A stretch of DNA of 64,000 bases from an uncultured Lachnospiraceae bacterium (GTDB taxonomy: Bacteria; Bacillota; Clostridia; Lachnospirales; Lachnospiraceae), in the NCBI GenBank assembly GCA_947367855.1, contig CANBFE010000001.1, positions 248,001 through 312,000 on the forward strand. Reading direction: 5' to 3'. Below, piece after piece: positions 54,036 to 62,565 of the stretch. The translations under genes and the position numbers were made by a program. The notes beneath the pieces were generated by a model. That model saw nothing but the letters and a program-made list of their open reading frames with translations. It ran no database searches and was not told the DNA's origin. Numbering within the stretch: position 1 is the stretch's first letter; every line of letters starts with the position of its first letter.

Positions 54036-54584
54036 ATGGGCAAGGCTTTGGGCATGATAGAATTTAAGACGGTATCTGCCGGAGTGACGGCGGCGGATGC
54101 CATGGTAAAAACGGCGGCTGTGGAACTGGTGGAAGCCCAGACCGTATGCCCCGGCAAATACATCGCTCTGATCACCGGAGATTTGAGCGCGGTGGATGCC
54201 GCCGTGGAGACGGCAAAGGTACGATATGGGGAGAACCTGATTGACAGCTTTGTTCTGGGAAACCCCCACGAGGGCATTTTCCCCGCAATCTACGGAACCA
54301 CCCATGTGGAGCATATCAGTTCCCTGGGGATTTTGGAGACCTTTGACGCTGCGGCCATCATCGTTGCGGCGGATGTGGCGGCCAAGACGGCGGATGTGGA
54401 GCTGATCGAGCTGCGGATCGCCAAAGGCATGTGCGGAAAATCCTATGTGTTCCTGTGCGGCGAGGTATCCGCTGTGGAGGCTGCCATTTCGAAAGCGAGA
54501 GCCAGTGTGTCCGAAAGCGGCATGTTCCTTGATTCCACGGTGATAGCCCATCCGGATCCCCAGATCTGCAAGTCGATTTTGTAG
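54036..54584 (+). CDS. pduT: Tandem-BMC shell protein, PduT-like
   Basis: This 182-residue protein has two BMC domains (MGKALGMIEFKTVSAGVTAA and SSLGILETFDAAAIIVAADV), forming trimers. A Cys in AQTVCPGKYI of the first domain corresponds to PduT Cys38, which binds a 4Fe-4S cluster at the pore. AGGAGGT precedes the ATG. PduT is the usual partner of PduS, and together they are thought to pass electrons through the shell. Confidence 0.9.
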   Translation: MGKALGMIEFKTVSAGVTAADAMVKTAAVELVEAQTVCPGKYIALITGDLSAVDAAVETAKVRYGENLIDSFVLGNPHEGIFPAIYGTTHVEHISSLGILETFDAAAIIVAADVAAKTADVELIELRIAKGMCGKSYVFLCGEVSAVEAAISKARASVSESGMFLDSTVIAHPDPQICKSIL

Positions 54585-54699
54585 GGAAGAGTATATGTAA
54601 AGGCGGCGCAGGGGACGCGTGGACGGCAAACGAAAGGACCTGGATTTTAATTATTAAAACGGATTGCTAAAGAGAAAAGAGGCGGGGAGTGAGACGGGT

Positions 54700-55473
54700 A
54701 TGCTGGCAGTAGAGCGCAGAAATATGATTTTGGAAAAACTGCAGGATGAGCGCAAGGTGGTGGTCAGCGAGTTGAGCGCCCTTTTTGACGTGTCAGAGGA
54801 AACGATCCGCCGGGACCTGGATAAACTGGACCGGCAGGGCCTGGCAATCAAGAGCTACGGCGGGGCTGTGCTGAACGAGAATTCGGCCCTGGACATGCCC
54901 TTTAATGTCCGCAAAAACCGCAATATCAAGGGGAAGCAGGAGATTGCGGACCTCATCGGCAGCCTGGTGAAGGAAGACGAACATATCATCGTAGATCCCA
55001 GTACCACGGCGGTGGCCATTGTGAAAGCCCTGAAAACCAGGAAAAAGCTGACGGTGATCACCAGTTCCATTGAAGTACTGATCGAGCTTTCGGATGTCAG
55101 CGGATGGGATATCATCTGCACCGGAGGCGTGCTTCGGGAAAATTACCTGACTCTGGTGGGTTCCCGGGCGGCGGATATGATCAGCTCCTTCTATGCGGAC
55201 AAGGCCATTATATCCTGCAAGGGCATTGACCTGAATAAGGGAGTAACCGATGCCAACGAAGCCCTTTCCCAGGTGAAGCAGGCCATGCTCCGGTCTGCCA
55301 AGCAGCGGATTGTTGCCGCGGACCATACCAAATTCGGAAATGTGGCTTTTTCCCGGATCTGTGAACTGTATGCGGTGGACATGGTGGTGACGGATGTGCG
55401 GCCCGGCCGGGAATGGATGGACTATTTTGAAGAAAAGGGGATAGAGTGTCTCTATGGCAGGGAAGAAATCTGA
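54700..55473 (+). CDS. DeoR-family transcriptional regulator
   Basis: I use the ATG at 54700 behind GGGGAG (257 residues); a TTG at 54664 is also in frame. The N-terminal winged helix has RRNMILEKLQDERKVVVSEL and VSEETIRRDLDKLD, and the C-terminal sugar-phosphate sensor has IVDPSTTAVAIVKAL and AADHTKFG. DeoR regulators usually repress sugar catabolism until a phosphorylated intermediate binds, so a fuculose- or rhamnulose-type phosphate would fit. It lies inside the BMC operon and overlaps the ParA gene by 20 bases. Confidence 0.88.
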   Translation: MLAVERRNMILEKLQDERKVVVSELSALFDVSEETIRRDLDKLDRQGLAIKSYGGAVLNENSALDMPFNVRKNRNIKGKQEIADLIGSLVKEDEHIIVDPSTTAVAIVKALKTRKKLTVITSSIEVLIELSDVSGWDIICTGGVLRENYLTLVGSRAADMISSFYADKAIISCKGIDLNKGVTDANEALSQVKQAMLRSAKQRIVAADHTKFGNVAFSRICELYAVDMVVTDVRPGREWMDYFEEKGIECLYGREEI

Positions 55474-56275
55474 AAAACAGACAAAAACCATCGCTTTTGT
55501 GAACAACAAGGGCGGCAGCGGCAAGACAACTACCTGTGCCAACGTGGGCTATTCCCTTTCCTGTCTTGGCAGAAAGGTATTGCTTCTGGACGGCGATATG
55601 CAGATGAACCTGACCCTCTCATATTTTGCGGAAGACAAGGTTCTGGATTTTGCTTCCGGAGACAAAAATATATATACGGCCCTTCGGCAGGAGGCGGACC
55701 TGACGGACTATGTGGTCTCTACCGCCTATGAAAACCTGGACCTGGTACCTTCCTCCATGCTGATGAGCGGAGTGGAATACGAGCTTTACGCACGTCTTCA
55801 GCGGGAACAGATTCTTACAAAATGCCTGGAAAATTTGAAAAACAGTGCAGAATATGACTATATTCTGATAGATGCGCCGCCCACCCTGGGAGGTTGGGTG
55901 ATGAACATTCTCTGCGCGTCGGACTTTTGTGTGATACCCGTGGAGGCAAGCCCCTGGGGACTCTTCGGTGTGGCGAATATGTTTGATTTTCTGGAAGACA
56001 TGAAGGAACAGGCGCCTGCCTTGACCCTTCTGGGGGTGGTGATCACCAAGATGGATGCCAGGAAAAATTACGGCAGGCAGACATTGGGAGTTCTGCAGGA
56101 GTTTCAGGAGGTAAGGGTTTTCGATACCATTATCCGGGTGGACAGCGAGATCGAATGGGCACAGGACAATTCCAGGCCCGTCGGGGCATATAAGAAATCG
56201 GCCAGAAGCGCCGGAGAATACAGGGAACTGGCAAAGGAGGTAGAGAAATATGTCCGTAGGAGCAGGCAGCATTAA
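55454..56275 (+). CDS. ParA/MinD-type ATPase, candidate microcompartment positioning protein
   Basis: This 273-residue ATPase has the deviant Walker A KGGSGKTTT (residues 19-27), Walker A' LLLDGDMQMN and Walker B YILIDAPP. There is no N-terminal helix-turn-helix and no membrane-targeting helix, so it resembles small chromosomal ParA and McdA proteins that bind DNA non-specifically. It overlaps the DeoR gene before it and the small basic protein gene after it, so all three should be coupled in translation. By analogy with McdA of carboxysomes I infer that it spaces the microcompartments over the nucleoid. Plasmid partitioning is unlikely because no ParB, parS-like sites or replication genes are seen. 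Confidence 0.85.
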   Translation: MAGKKSEKQTKTIAFVNNKGGSGKTTTCANVGYSLSCLGRKVLLLDGDMQMNLTLSYFAEDKVLDFASGDKNIYTALRQEADLTDYVVSTAYENLDLVPSSMLMSGVEYELYARLQREQILTKCLENLKNSAEYDYILIDAPPTLGGWVMNILCASDFCVIPVEASPWGLFGVANMFDFLEDMKEQAPALTLLGVVITKMDARKNYGRQTLGVLQEFQEVRVFDTIIRVDSEIEWAQDNSRPVGAYKKSARSAGEYRELAKEVEKYVRRSRQH

Positions 56276-56645
56276 GAGGGCGGCAAGGACGGCCGGGAAG
56301 AAGGAAAATAAGACGGCGCTTCCCAAGGCAGAGGAGAACGGTTCCGTAAAGGCGGAGCCGGAAGCCGGGAGCGAGACGGCAGCGCAGTCAGACGCAAAAA
56401 CACAGTCAGATGCGAAGGCGCAGACAGATACAAAAGCACAGGCAGATGCAAAAGTGCAGTCAAACGCAAAAGCACAGACAGATACAAAAGCACAGTCAAG
56501 TGCAAAAGCACATACAGCGGGCAGAAAGGCGAAGTCTGCCAAAAAGGAGGCTCCGGAAATGAAAGCATCCGGCAAAGCGGCGGAAAATACCGGCGCTTAT
56601 GAGGCTTACGGGATAGGTCAGCAGCTTCCTGTATATCTTTTGTAA
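56250..56645 (+). CDS. Basic low-complexity repeat protein, candidate McdB-like partner
   Basis: A consensus AAAGGAGGT ahead of the ATG, inside the end of the ParA gene, supports this 131-residue protein. Residues 1-22 are basic (SIKRAARTAGKK), like the short Lys/Arg peptides with which ParA partners stimulate their ATPases. Residues 45-86 are seven six-residue repeats of the form AQSDAK or AQTDTK. A Lys/Ala-rich part follows, and the end AYGIGQQLPVYLL is hydrophobic and distinctive. No folded domain is apparent. Disordered, charged McdB proteins link McdA to carboxysome shells; gene order and composition suggest the same role here, but there is no clear homology. Confidence 0.72.
   Translation: MSVGAGSIKRAARTAGKKENKTALPKAEENGSVKAEPEAGSETAAQSDAKTQSDAKAQTDTKAQADAKVQSNAKAQTDTKAQSSAKAHTAGRKAKSAKKEAPEMKASGKAAENTGAYEAYGIGQQLPVYLL
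56382..56507 (+). repeat. Seven tandem 18-base coding repeats
   Basis: Seven in-frame 18-base units encode a hexapeptide of the form (A/T/V)Q(S/T/A)(D/N/S)(A/T)K. The units differ at several positions, so slippage is old or under selection. CRISPR is excluded by the short unit and absence of spacers. Confidence 0.88.
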
Positions 56646-56738
56646 TTTTATCCGGGGCAGTTTTTATCAGTTCTCTTTACCATTCATAAAAGGTAGGCAG
56701 GATGGAGAACTGTTGGGTTTAAAAACGGAGGAAAATAT

Positions 56739-59045
56739 ATGAAAAAACATTTTCTTGCGGCAATGTGTTTCGCAATGCTGACGGTTTTTCTGTGGGGCTG
56801 TGGTAAAGAGTCCGCTGAATCGGAGGTTCCGTCCGCAGGGGAGGGAGACGAAACTGCGTCTTCCGGCAGCCAGACGGGGGAGGGAAGCCGGGAACTGCCG
56901 GAAGGGTATGTGCTGTCCGCCCGTTTTGAGGATGCCGGAGGAGAGGCAGGAATGCACAATGCCTGTATGGCAGGCAGTTCAATATATTATTTTACCAATG
57001 TTTATGATTCGGAGGAGGAATCCCATGTGAGGGATATCCATGTCCAGGAAAAAGGCCAGGAAGCCAGACAGCTGCTGCATTTCGGGAAAGGGAAGAAGCT
57101 GCTGGCAATGACAGCGGGAGAAGACGGAAGCCTGTATTTTCTGTGGGGATAAAATGAGACTGAAAACGGATTTGAAGCCTGTACTTTGGAGAAACGCGGC
57201 AGCCAGATGGAGGAAATCTATTCCGTAGATGCCACAGAGGGCATGGAGGGACTGGGCGCTGTCTATGATATGGCCGCTGCGTCCGACGGAAAGCTGTACG
57301 GCCTGACGCTCAGGGGCATTGTGCTGTGTTAGGATGAAAACGGGGCGTTCCAGGGCCGCTTCGGTCTGCCCGTGGACGGAACAACCGCCAATGGGCAGGA
57401 GAGGATATGCTTTGGACTTGCCAATGGGGGTGAGGCGGGCATTTATGCCTTTTGGGGAGGCAAAGAAGGGGTAGAAAACAATATCCACCTTTATGAGCTG
57501 AACAGGCTGCAGAAAATGAGCGAAGCGGAATTGGAGCAGGCAGAGCCGCTGCGGGTGAATTATGCATCTGCAGAGGAAACGGTGGCAGCGGCCGGTGACA
57601 TGCATATATACAGCGGCTATTCGGACGGGCTTTATATGGCGGACCAGAACAGGATGTGGCAGATAGATATGGCAGACGGTTCACTGGAGGCGCTTTTCCA
57701 ATGGGAGAACATTCATATAAAGGCCGAATATCTGCAGGCTGTCAGGCGGCAGGAGGACGGCGGTTTCCTGCTGTATATTTTTGACAACCTGGAACAGGAA
57801 AACTATTGGGTGGCCCTGGAACCGGTGCCGGCTTCCCAGATTCCGGAGAAAAAGGAACTGGTATTGGGAGTGGCAGGCACCAGTTGGTATAACGATTCCC
57901 TGGCGTCAAAGATTGACCAGGTGGTATTGTCCTACAACCGGATTCACCCGGAATGTCATATTACGGTGAAGGAATATGAGGAAAAAGCGGTTTCGGATTT
58001 CCAACTGGAACTCCTGAAAGGGGAGGGGCCTGACATTCTCCTGGAGCGCCAATCCTTTTTTGATATGAACGATCTGTCCGCCAAGGGGGCGGTGGAGGAT
58101 TTGATGCCTTATCTGGCAGCTGCGGAAGATGTGTCCGCCGAAGATATTCTTCCGGGTATTCTGGATCTGATTACAAAGAACGGAAAAATACCACGGATTC
58201 CCTTGAGCTTTGCTGTAGATGTCATGATTCTTCCCGAGGACATGCCCCAGGAAGTTTTGACGCCCCGGGAAATGGCAGAATATATGGCACAGGGTGAGGA
58301 CACCCGTATTGACTACCTGGTTTCGCCGGAAGCATTTTTGCTGCAGGTTCTCTCGGGAGCGGAGATGGACCATTATGTGGACGAAAACGGCAGGAGCAGC
58401 TCTTTTGCGGGGGAAGAATTTGTCAGTCTGTTGGAGAGTCTGGATAAACTGGGGGATTTGAGGAGAATCAGCAAAAGAGGAGAGCGGGCGGAGCTGTTTC
58501 ACGCAGGACAGCTTCTGGCAGTGACAGAAGAAGTGAATTGCCTGGACGACTATTTCTGTATCAGATCTGCCTTTTCCGGCAAAGGAAGGATCGCCGGATT
58601 TCCAAACAGCGCCGGGGAGCTTCGGTATCCGGCGAAGCTCTATGACTGGATGGGGATAAACAGCGCTTCGGAGCATAAGGAGGAAGCCTGGAGCTTTATT
58701 GCGTTCTGCCTGTCCTATACAAACCGATCCGACAATGTGGCGGACCGCTTTGTGGTGCTGAAAGACAAGTTTGAACAGCAGATCCGTTATGACAAATCGG
58801 GATCCTATTTTATATGGCGCAATGACTATGACGAAAATTTTGAAGGATGGCAGGAGATTGCGTCTGTAACGCCGGAGGAAACGGGACTGCTGCGTGAGAT
58901 AACGGAACATCTGTATTTCTATGAAAATAAGAGCCTGTTTCAGATAATAAACGAGGAGGCGGCGGCATTTTTTGACGGGAATATCAGCTCGCAGGAGGCA
59001 GCGGAGCGGATTCAGAACCGGGCGAACCTGCTGCTGGGGGAATGA
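56739..59045 (+). pseudogene. Solute-binding lipoprotein gene with two in-frame stop codons
   Basis: GGAGG precedes an ATG at 56739 that opens a lipoprotein signal (LTVFLWGC, Cys21). The frame stops at TAA 57150-57152 and TAG 57330-57332, yet continues in the same frame with sensible protein sequence to 59045, for about 768 residues in total. The first third looks like repeated beta-strand units (EDGSLYFLWG, SDGKLYGLT); the last two thirds are a bacterial extracellular solute-binding domain (VLGVAGTSWYNDSLASKI, LLKGEGPDILLERQSFF). Both stops would arise from Gln codons by a single C-to-T change. It is most likely a recent pseudogene; the part from 57372 might still be translated but would not be exported. 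Confidence 0.8.
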
Positions 59046-59104
59046 TTGGGTAGTAATCTGGAGACGGAGTTGGATATTTGGTACTTTTATACAGTGTATT
59101 CCAG

Positions 59105-59132
59105 GGCATGTTTTTCGGAACATGCCTTTTTT
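59105..59132 (+). terminator. Rho-independent terminator
   Basis: GGCATGTT (59105-59112) pairs with AACATGCC (59119-59126) around a six-base loop and is followed by six T. It ends transcription 60 bases after the binding-protein pseudogene. Confidence 0.85.
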
Positions 59133-59232
59133 CCTGGGGCTGTGGATTATCCCTTTTGCTTATGAAAGAGACATTTTGGTGCAAATCTAACAATTTGCCG
59201 GAAGGATAGGAAAAAATTTTATACAATTTTTG

Positions 59233-59262
59233 TTGACAGGGGGCATGAAAAAACGATAAAAT
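59233..59262 (+). promoter_or_regulatory. Sigma-A promoter of the citrate synthase gene
   Basis: TTGACA (59233-59238) and TAAAAT (59257-59262) are separated by 18 bases, about 60 bases before the start codon. Confidence 0.7.
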
Positions 59263-59320
59263 AAGAGCAAGACTTGGTATCTGTAGGAAATGGTTTTTAA
59301 GAAGTTAGGAGGACTGTTTA

Positions 59321-60670
59321 TTGGAGAAAAGAGAATTGCTTTTGAATGATTATGCACAGTTATGCAGAGAGGCTGACCATCTGGAGCCGGAGATGTTCGA
59401 CAAATATGAGGTTCAGAGGGGACTGCGTGATAAGAACGGTAATGGTGTGGTTACGGGACTGACCAATGTTTCCCGCATAGACGCCTTCAAGATGGTGGAC
59501 GGGGTGAAAACGCCCTGTGAGGGAAAACTCTGGTACAGGGGTTATGACTGTATTGAGCTTGTAAAGGGATTCCGTGAGACAGGTTTTGGATTTGAGGAGA
59601 TATCCTATCTGCTGCTTTTCGGAAAGCTGCCGGATGCAAAGCAGTTAAAACAGTTCCGTGAGATTCTGGCGGACAACAGGACACTGCCCACAAACTTTAC
59701 CAGGGACGTGATCATGAAGGCGCCCAGTAACGATATCATGAATTCCCTGACCAGAAGCGTGCTGACCCTGGCTTCCTATGATAAGAACTGCAGCGATACT
59801 TCCATTGAGAACGTGCTGAGACAGTGCATGAGTCTCATAGGGGTATTTCCCATGCTTGCCGTCTATGCATACCATGCGTATAATCATTATCAAAATGACG
59901 AAAGCATGTACATACACCGTCCTTCCCAGGCGCTGTCCGCGGCGGAGAATCTGCTCATGATGCTGCGGCCCAATAAGGAGTACACGGAACTGGAAGCCAA
60001 GGTACTGGATATTGCTTTGGTTCTGCACATGGAGCATGGCGGCGGTAACAACTCCACCTTTACCACCCGTGTTGTGTCATCCTCAGGTTCCGACACCTAT
60101 TCTGTGATTGCGGCTGCCCTGTCTTCCCTGAAGGGACCCAAGCATGGCGGCGCCAATATCAAGGTGGTGGAGATGATGCGGGACATTGAGAGCAATGTGT
60201 CCGACTGGGGGGACGAGGAGGCTGTCAGGGCGTATCTGAAAAAAATTCTGAATAAAGAGGCATTCGACAGGAAGGGACTGATCTACGGCATGGGACATGC
60301 GGTGTATTCCCTGTCCGATCCCAGGGCCCAGGTGTTCAAGGGCTTTGTGGAAATGCTTGCATCCGCCAAGGGCAGGCAGAAGGATTTTGCCCTGTATTCC
60401 ATGATCGAACGAATGGCGCCCCAGGTCATTGCAGAAAAGGCGCGTATCTACAAGGGCGTAAGCGCCAATGTGGACTTTTACAGCGGATTTGTGTACAGCA
60501 TGCTGGAGATTCCCCTGGAGATGTTTACCCCCATTTTTGCCATCGCCAGGATCGTGGGTTGGAGCGCCCATAGAATCGAAGAGCTGATTAATATGGATAA
60601 GATCATCCGTCCTGCCTACAAGAGCGTTATGACCAGGCAGGAAGAGTACATACCTATGGAAAACAGATAA
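59321..60670 (+). CDS. Citrate synthase
   Basis: This 449-residue enzyme starts with TTG at 59321, eight bases after AGGAGG. Family landmarks are LWYRGYDCIELVKGF, LHMEHGGGNNSTFTTRVVSS with the first catalytic His, KGPKHGGANIKVVEMM with the second, GMGHAVYSLSDPRA and VNVDFYSGFVY-like ANVDFYSGFVYSML with the catalytic Asp. It condenses acetyl-CoA and oxaloacetate in the cytoplasm. It stands alone with its own promoter and terminator and supplies 2-oxoglutarate for glutamate synthesis in organisms with a partial citric acid cycle. A 2-methylcitrate synthase role cannot be excluded. Confidence 0.9.
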   Translation: MEKRELLLNDYAQLCREADHLEPEMFDKYEVQRGLRDKNGNGVVTGLTNVSRIDAFKMVDGVKTPCEGKLWYRGYDCIELVKGFRETGFGFEEISYLLLFGKLPDAKQLKQFREILADNRTLPTNFTRDVIMKAPSNDIMNSLTRSVLTLASYDKNCSDTSIENVLRQCMSLIGVFPMLAVYAYHAYNHYQNDESMYIHRPSQALSAAENLLMMLRPNKEYTELEAKVLDIALVLHMEHGGGNNSTFTTRVVSSSGSDTYSVIAAALSSLKGPKHGGANIKVVEMMRDIESNVSDWGDEEAVRAYLKKILNKEAFDRKGLIYGMGHAVYSLSDPRAQVFKGFVEMLASAKGRQKDFALYSMIERMAPQVIAEKARIYKGVSANVDFYSGFVYSMLEIPLEMFTPIFAIARIVGWSAHRIEELINMDKIIRPAYKSVMTRQEEYIPMENR

Positions 60671-60684
60671 GAAAGAAGGGGTTG

Positions 60685-60715
60685 TCCCGCGGTTTTTGTT
60701 CAGGAAGCCGCGGGA
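60685..60715 (+). terminator. Hairpin after citrate synthase, probable terminator
   Basis: TCCCGCGG (60685-60692) pairs with CCGCGGGA (60708-60715), followed by a moderately T-rich stretch. It lies 15 bases after the citrate synthase stop. Confidence 0.6.
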
Positions 60716-60771
60716 TACTTGTTTTCGGGTATCCGGGTGTGTTTCGGAAGAGGTGAAATCGGAGAGAATGA

Positions 60772-60800
60772 TTTACACACCCCCGGGTTTCTGTTATAAT
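60772..60800 (+). promoter_or_regulatory. Sigma-A promoter of the GT-C-like membrane protein gene
   Basis: TTTACA (60772-60777) and TATAAT (60795-60800) have exactly 17 bases between them, about 78 bases upstream of the ATG. Confidence 0.78.
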
Positions 60801-60877
60801 AGGGACGTGGTGCAGGAACCGCCCCGCATTCCCGGAGATTAAAAATAGTTCCGGCGGGAAAGCAGGCGGAATAAAGG

Positions 60878-62479
60878 ATGGAAATGGGAATGAAAACGAT
60901 AATAAAAAAATATGGCGCGTATGTTCTTCTGGGACTTGTCGTGCTTTTTCTGATATTCTTGAATCTGTTTTATCATGACCACTGGCTGGATTCCGATATG
61001 GCTGCGGAAATGATTTTTTCCAGGCTCCTTGCGGACAGCGGGCATTTCTTTGCCACGCCGGAGTGGTATTATTCCACAGAGTTCAGGGTTTTGTATACAC
61101 AACTTGTCATGACGCCCCTTTTCCTTCTCACGGATAACTGGCATCTCATCCGTATGGCTGCCAATTTGGTGACTTATGTGTTGATGGTATTTTCTTATTT
61201 TTATATGATGGAGCCCCTGAAGGTGGACAGGCGGTGGACGGCGCTTACAGGGACGGTGCTGCTGCTGCCGTTTTCCGAGACCATGATGACACATATGCAG
61301 ATGGGGAATACCTATATGCCCCATGTGATTCTTCTGTGCTTCTTCTTTGGAATGTTCCTGCGCCTTGTGAAAAAGGAGGGGTATTCCCGGGGGAGAAGGT
61401 GGGAGATCACCATGTTTTATGTGGGTCTTGCCATCATCTGCGGTGTGTCCGGAGTGCGGTACCTGTTGGCAATGCAGTGTCCCCTGCTGTTGGCTTCTTT
61501 TTTGTATCTGCTGGGTTCCGGGGAGTTTCAGCTGTTCAGAAGCGGGTTCGGCAGAAAACAGGAGACTGGGGGATTGTGGAAGGGCCTGTGGAAGAGCGCG
61601 GAGGCGCGTTATATGCATTACAGTCTTCTTGGAGCCGCTGCAGGAGTGGCCGGGTACGGGCTGAATGTAGCGTGGGTCAGCCGCAGGTATGTCTTTCAGA
61701 CCTATGGGACTACCAATTTTATCGCTGTGTACCAGGGAGTTCTGGGAGAGCGGCTGCAGAATGCCATAGGCAGCTTTCTCATGCTTTTCGGTTATATTCC
61801 GGATAAGGGATTTCTTTCCGTAAGGGGGCTTGTGACCCTGGTTTCCTTTGCACTCATTGTCCTGTTGGGGTACTGCTGTGTAAGGGTGTACCGGAAAGGC
61901 AGGGGGGAGCGGTTTTTTGTGGCGCTGTTTCTGGGAGTGGCTTTTGCACTGAATGTATTTGTATTTGTATTTACCACCAGCACCATGGTTCCGAGATATT
62001 ATATCACCATTGTGCTGTTTGCCCTTCCGGTGCTTGCTTTTTACTTTGAAGGGGAGGAACTGCTGTTTGACAAAACGGTTGTGGGTTTTCTTCTGGGACT
62101 CTGTCTGTGTGTGGCATCCGGCAAGGTGACACTTTCCTATCTGTCTGCAGACAAAAACGCAGACAGGCGGAAGGTGGCGGCTTTTCTGGAGGAAAATGGC
62201 TACGATTTCGGTTATGCCACCTACTGGAATGCCAATATCATAACGGAACTTACGGACGGAGCGGTGGAAATCGCCAATATCCATGATCTGGAAACCATGG
62301 AATTTTTCAAGTGGTCCTCCCCGGTGAGATATTATGAGGAAGGGTATCATCAGGGCAGGACATTCCTGCTGCTGACAGAGGAGGAGGCTTCAAAGTATCG
62401 GGAAACCCGGGCACTGCAAAAAGGCGAGATCGTCTATGAGGACGGAAAGTATACCGTATACTCTTACGAGGGCGTATAG
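60878..62479 (+). CDS. Polytopic membrane protein, GT-C glycosyltransferase-like
   Basis: The 533-residue protein has about ten hydrophobic segments. The first is followed by HDHWLDSDMAAEMIFSRLL, and an acidic DxD-type motif in the first outer loop is typical of GT-C glycosyltransferases and PMT/ArnT relatives. The last 110 residues after the final helix are soluble (YATYWNANIITELTDG), as in several lipid-linked sugar transferases. AAAGG is close to the ATG; Met codons at 60884 and 60890 are alternatives. I do not recognise a specific family, so transfer of a sugar from a lipid carrier is an inference from topology. Confidence 0.65.
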   Translation: MEMGMKTIIKKYGAYVLLGLVVLFLIFLNLFYHDHWLDSDMAAEMIFSRLLADSGHFFATPEWYYSTEFRVLYTQLVMTPLFLLTDNWHLIRMAANLVTYVLMVFSYFYMMEPLKVDRRWTALTGTVLLLPFSETMMTHMQMGNTYMPHVILLCFFFGMFLRLVKKEGYSRGRRWEITMFYVGLAIICGVSGVRYLLAMQCPLLLASFLYLLGSGEFQLFRSGFGRKQETGGLWKGLWKSAEARYMHYSLLGAAAGVAGYGLNVAWVSRRYVFQTYGTTNFIAVYQGVLGERLQNAIGSFLMLFGYIPDKGFLSVRGLVTLVSFALIVLLGYCCVRVYRKGRGERFFVALFLGVAFALNVFVFVFTTSTMVPRYYITIVLFALPVLAFYFEGEELLFDKTVVGFLLGLCLCVASGKVTLSYLSADKNADRRKVAAFLEENGYDFGYATYWNANIITELTDGAVEIANIHDLETMEFFKWSSPVRYYEEGYHQGRTFLLLTEEEASKYRETRALQKGEIVYEDGKYTVYSYEGV

Positions 62480-62565
62480 CGCAATATTGATGTCATTCCT
62501 GCGATGCCCAATATTGCGAAAACAGAGCTGCAAAAGCAGATTGCAGCTTTGCAGGGAGGTGCGAT

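Noticed and set aside
55454..56275. Plasmid or phage partition gene
   Set aside because: No ParB, clustered centromere-like repeats, replication protein or integrase is nearby, and the gene is coupled to the BMC operon on both sides.
56382..56507. Possible CRISPR-like array
   Set aside because: The units are 18 bases, contiguous, in frame and degenerate at the DNA level; they encode protein repeats. No cas genes are present.
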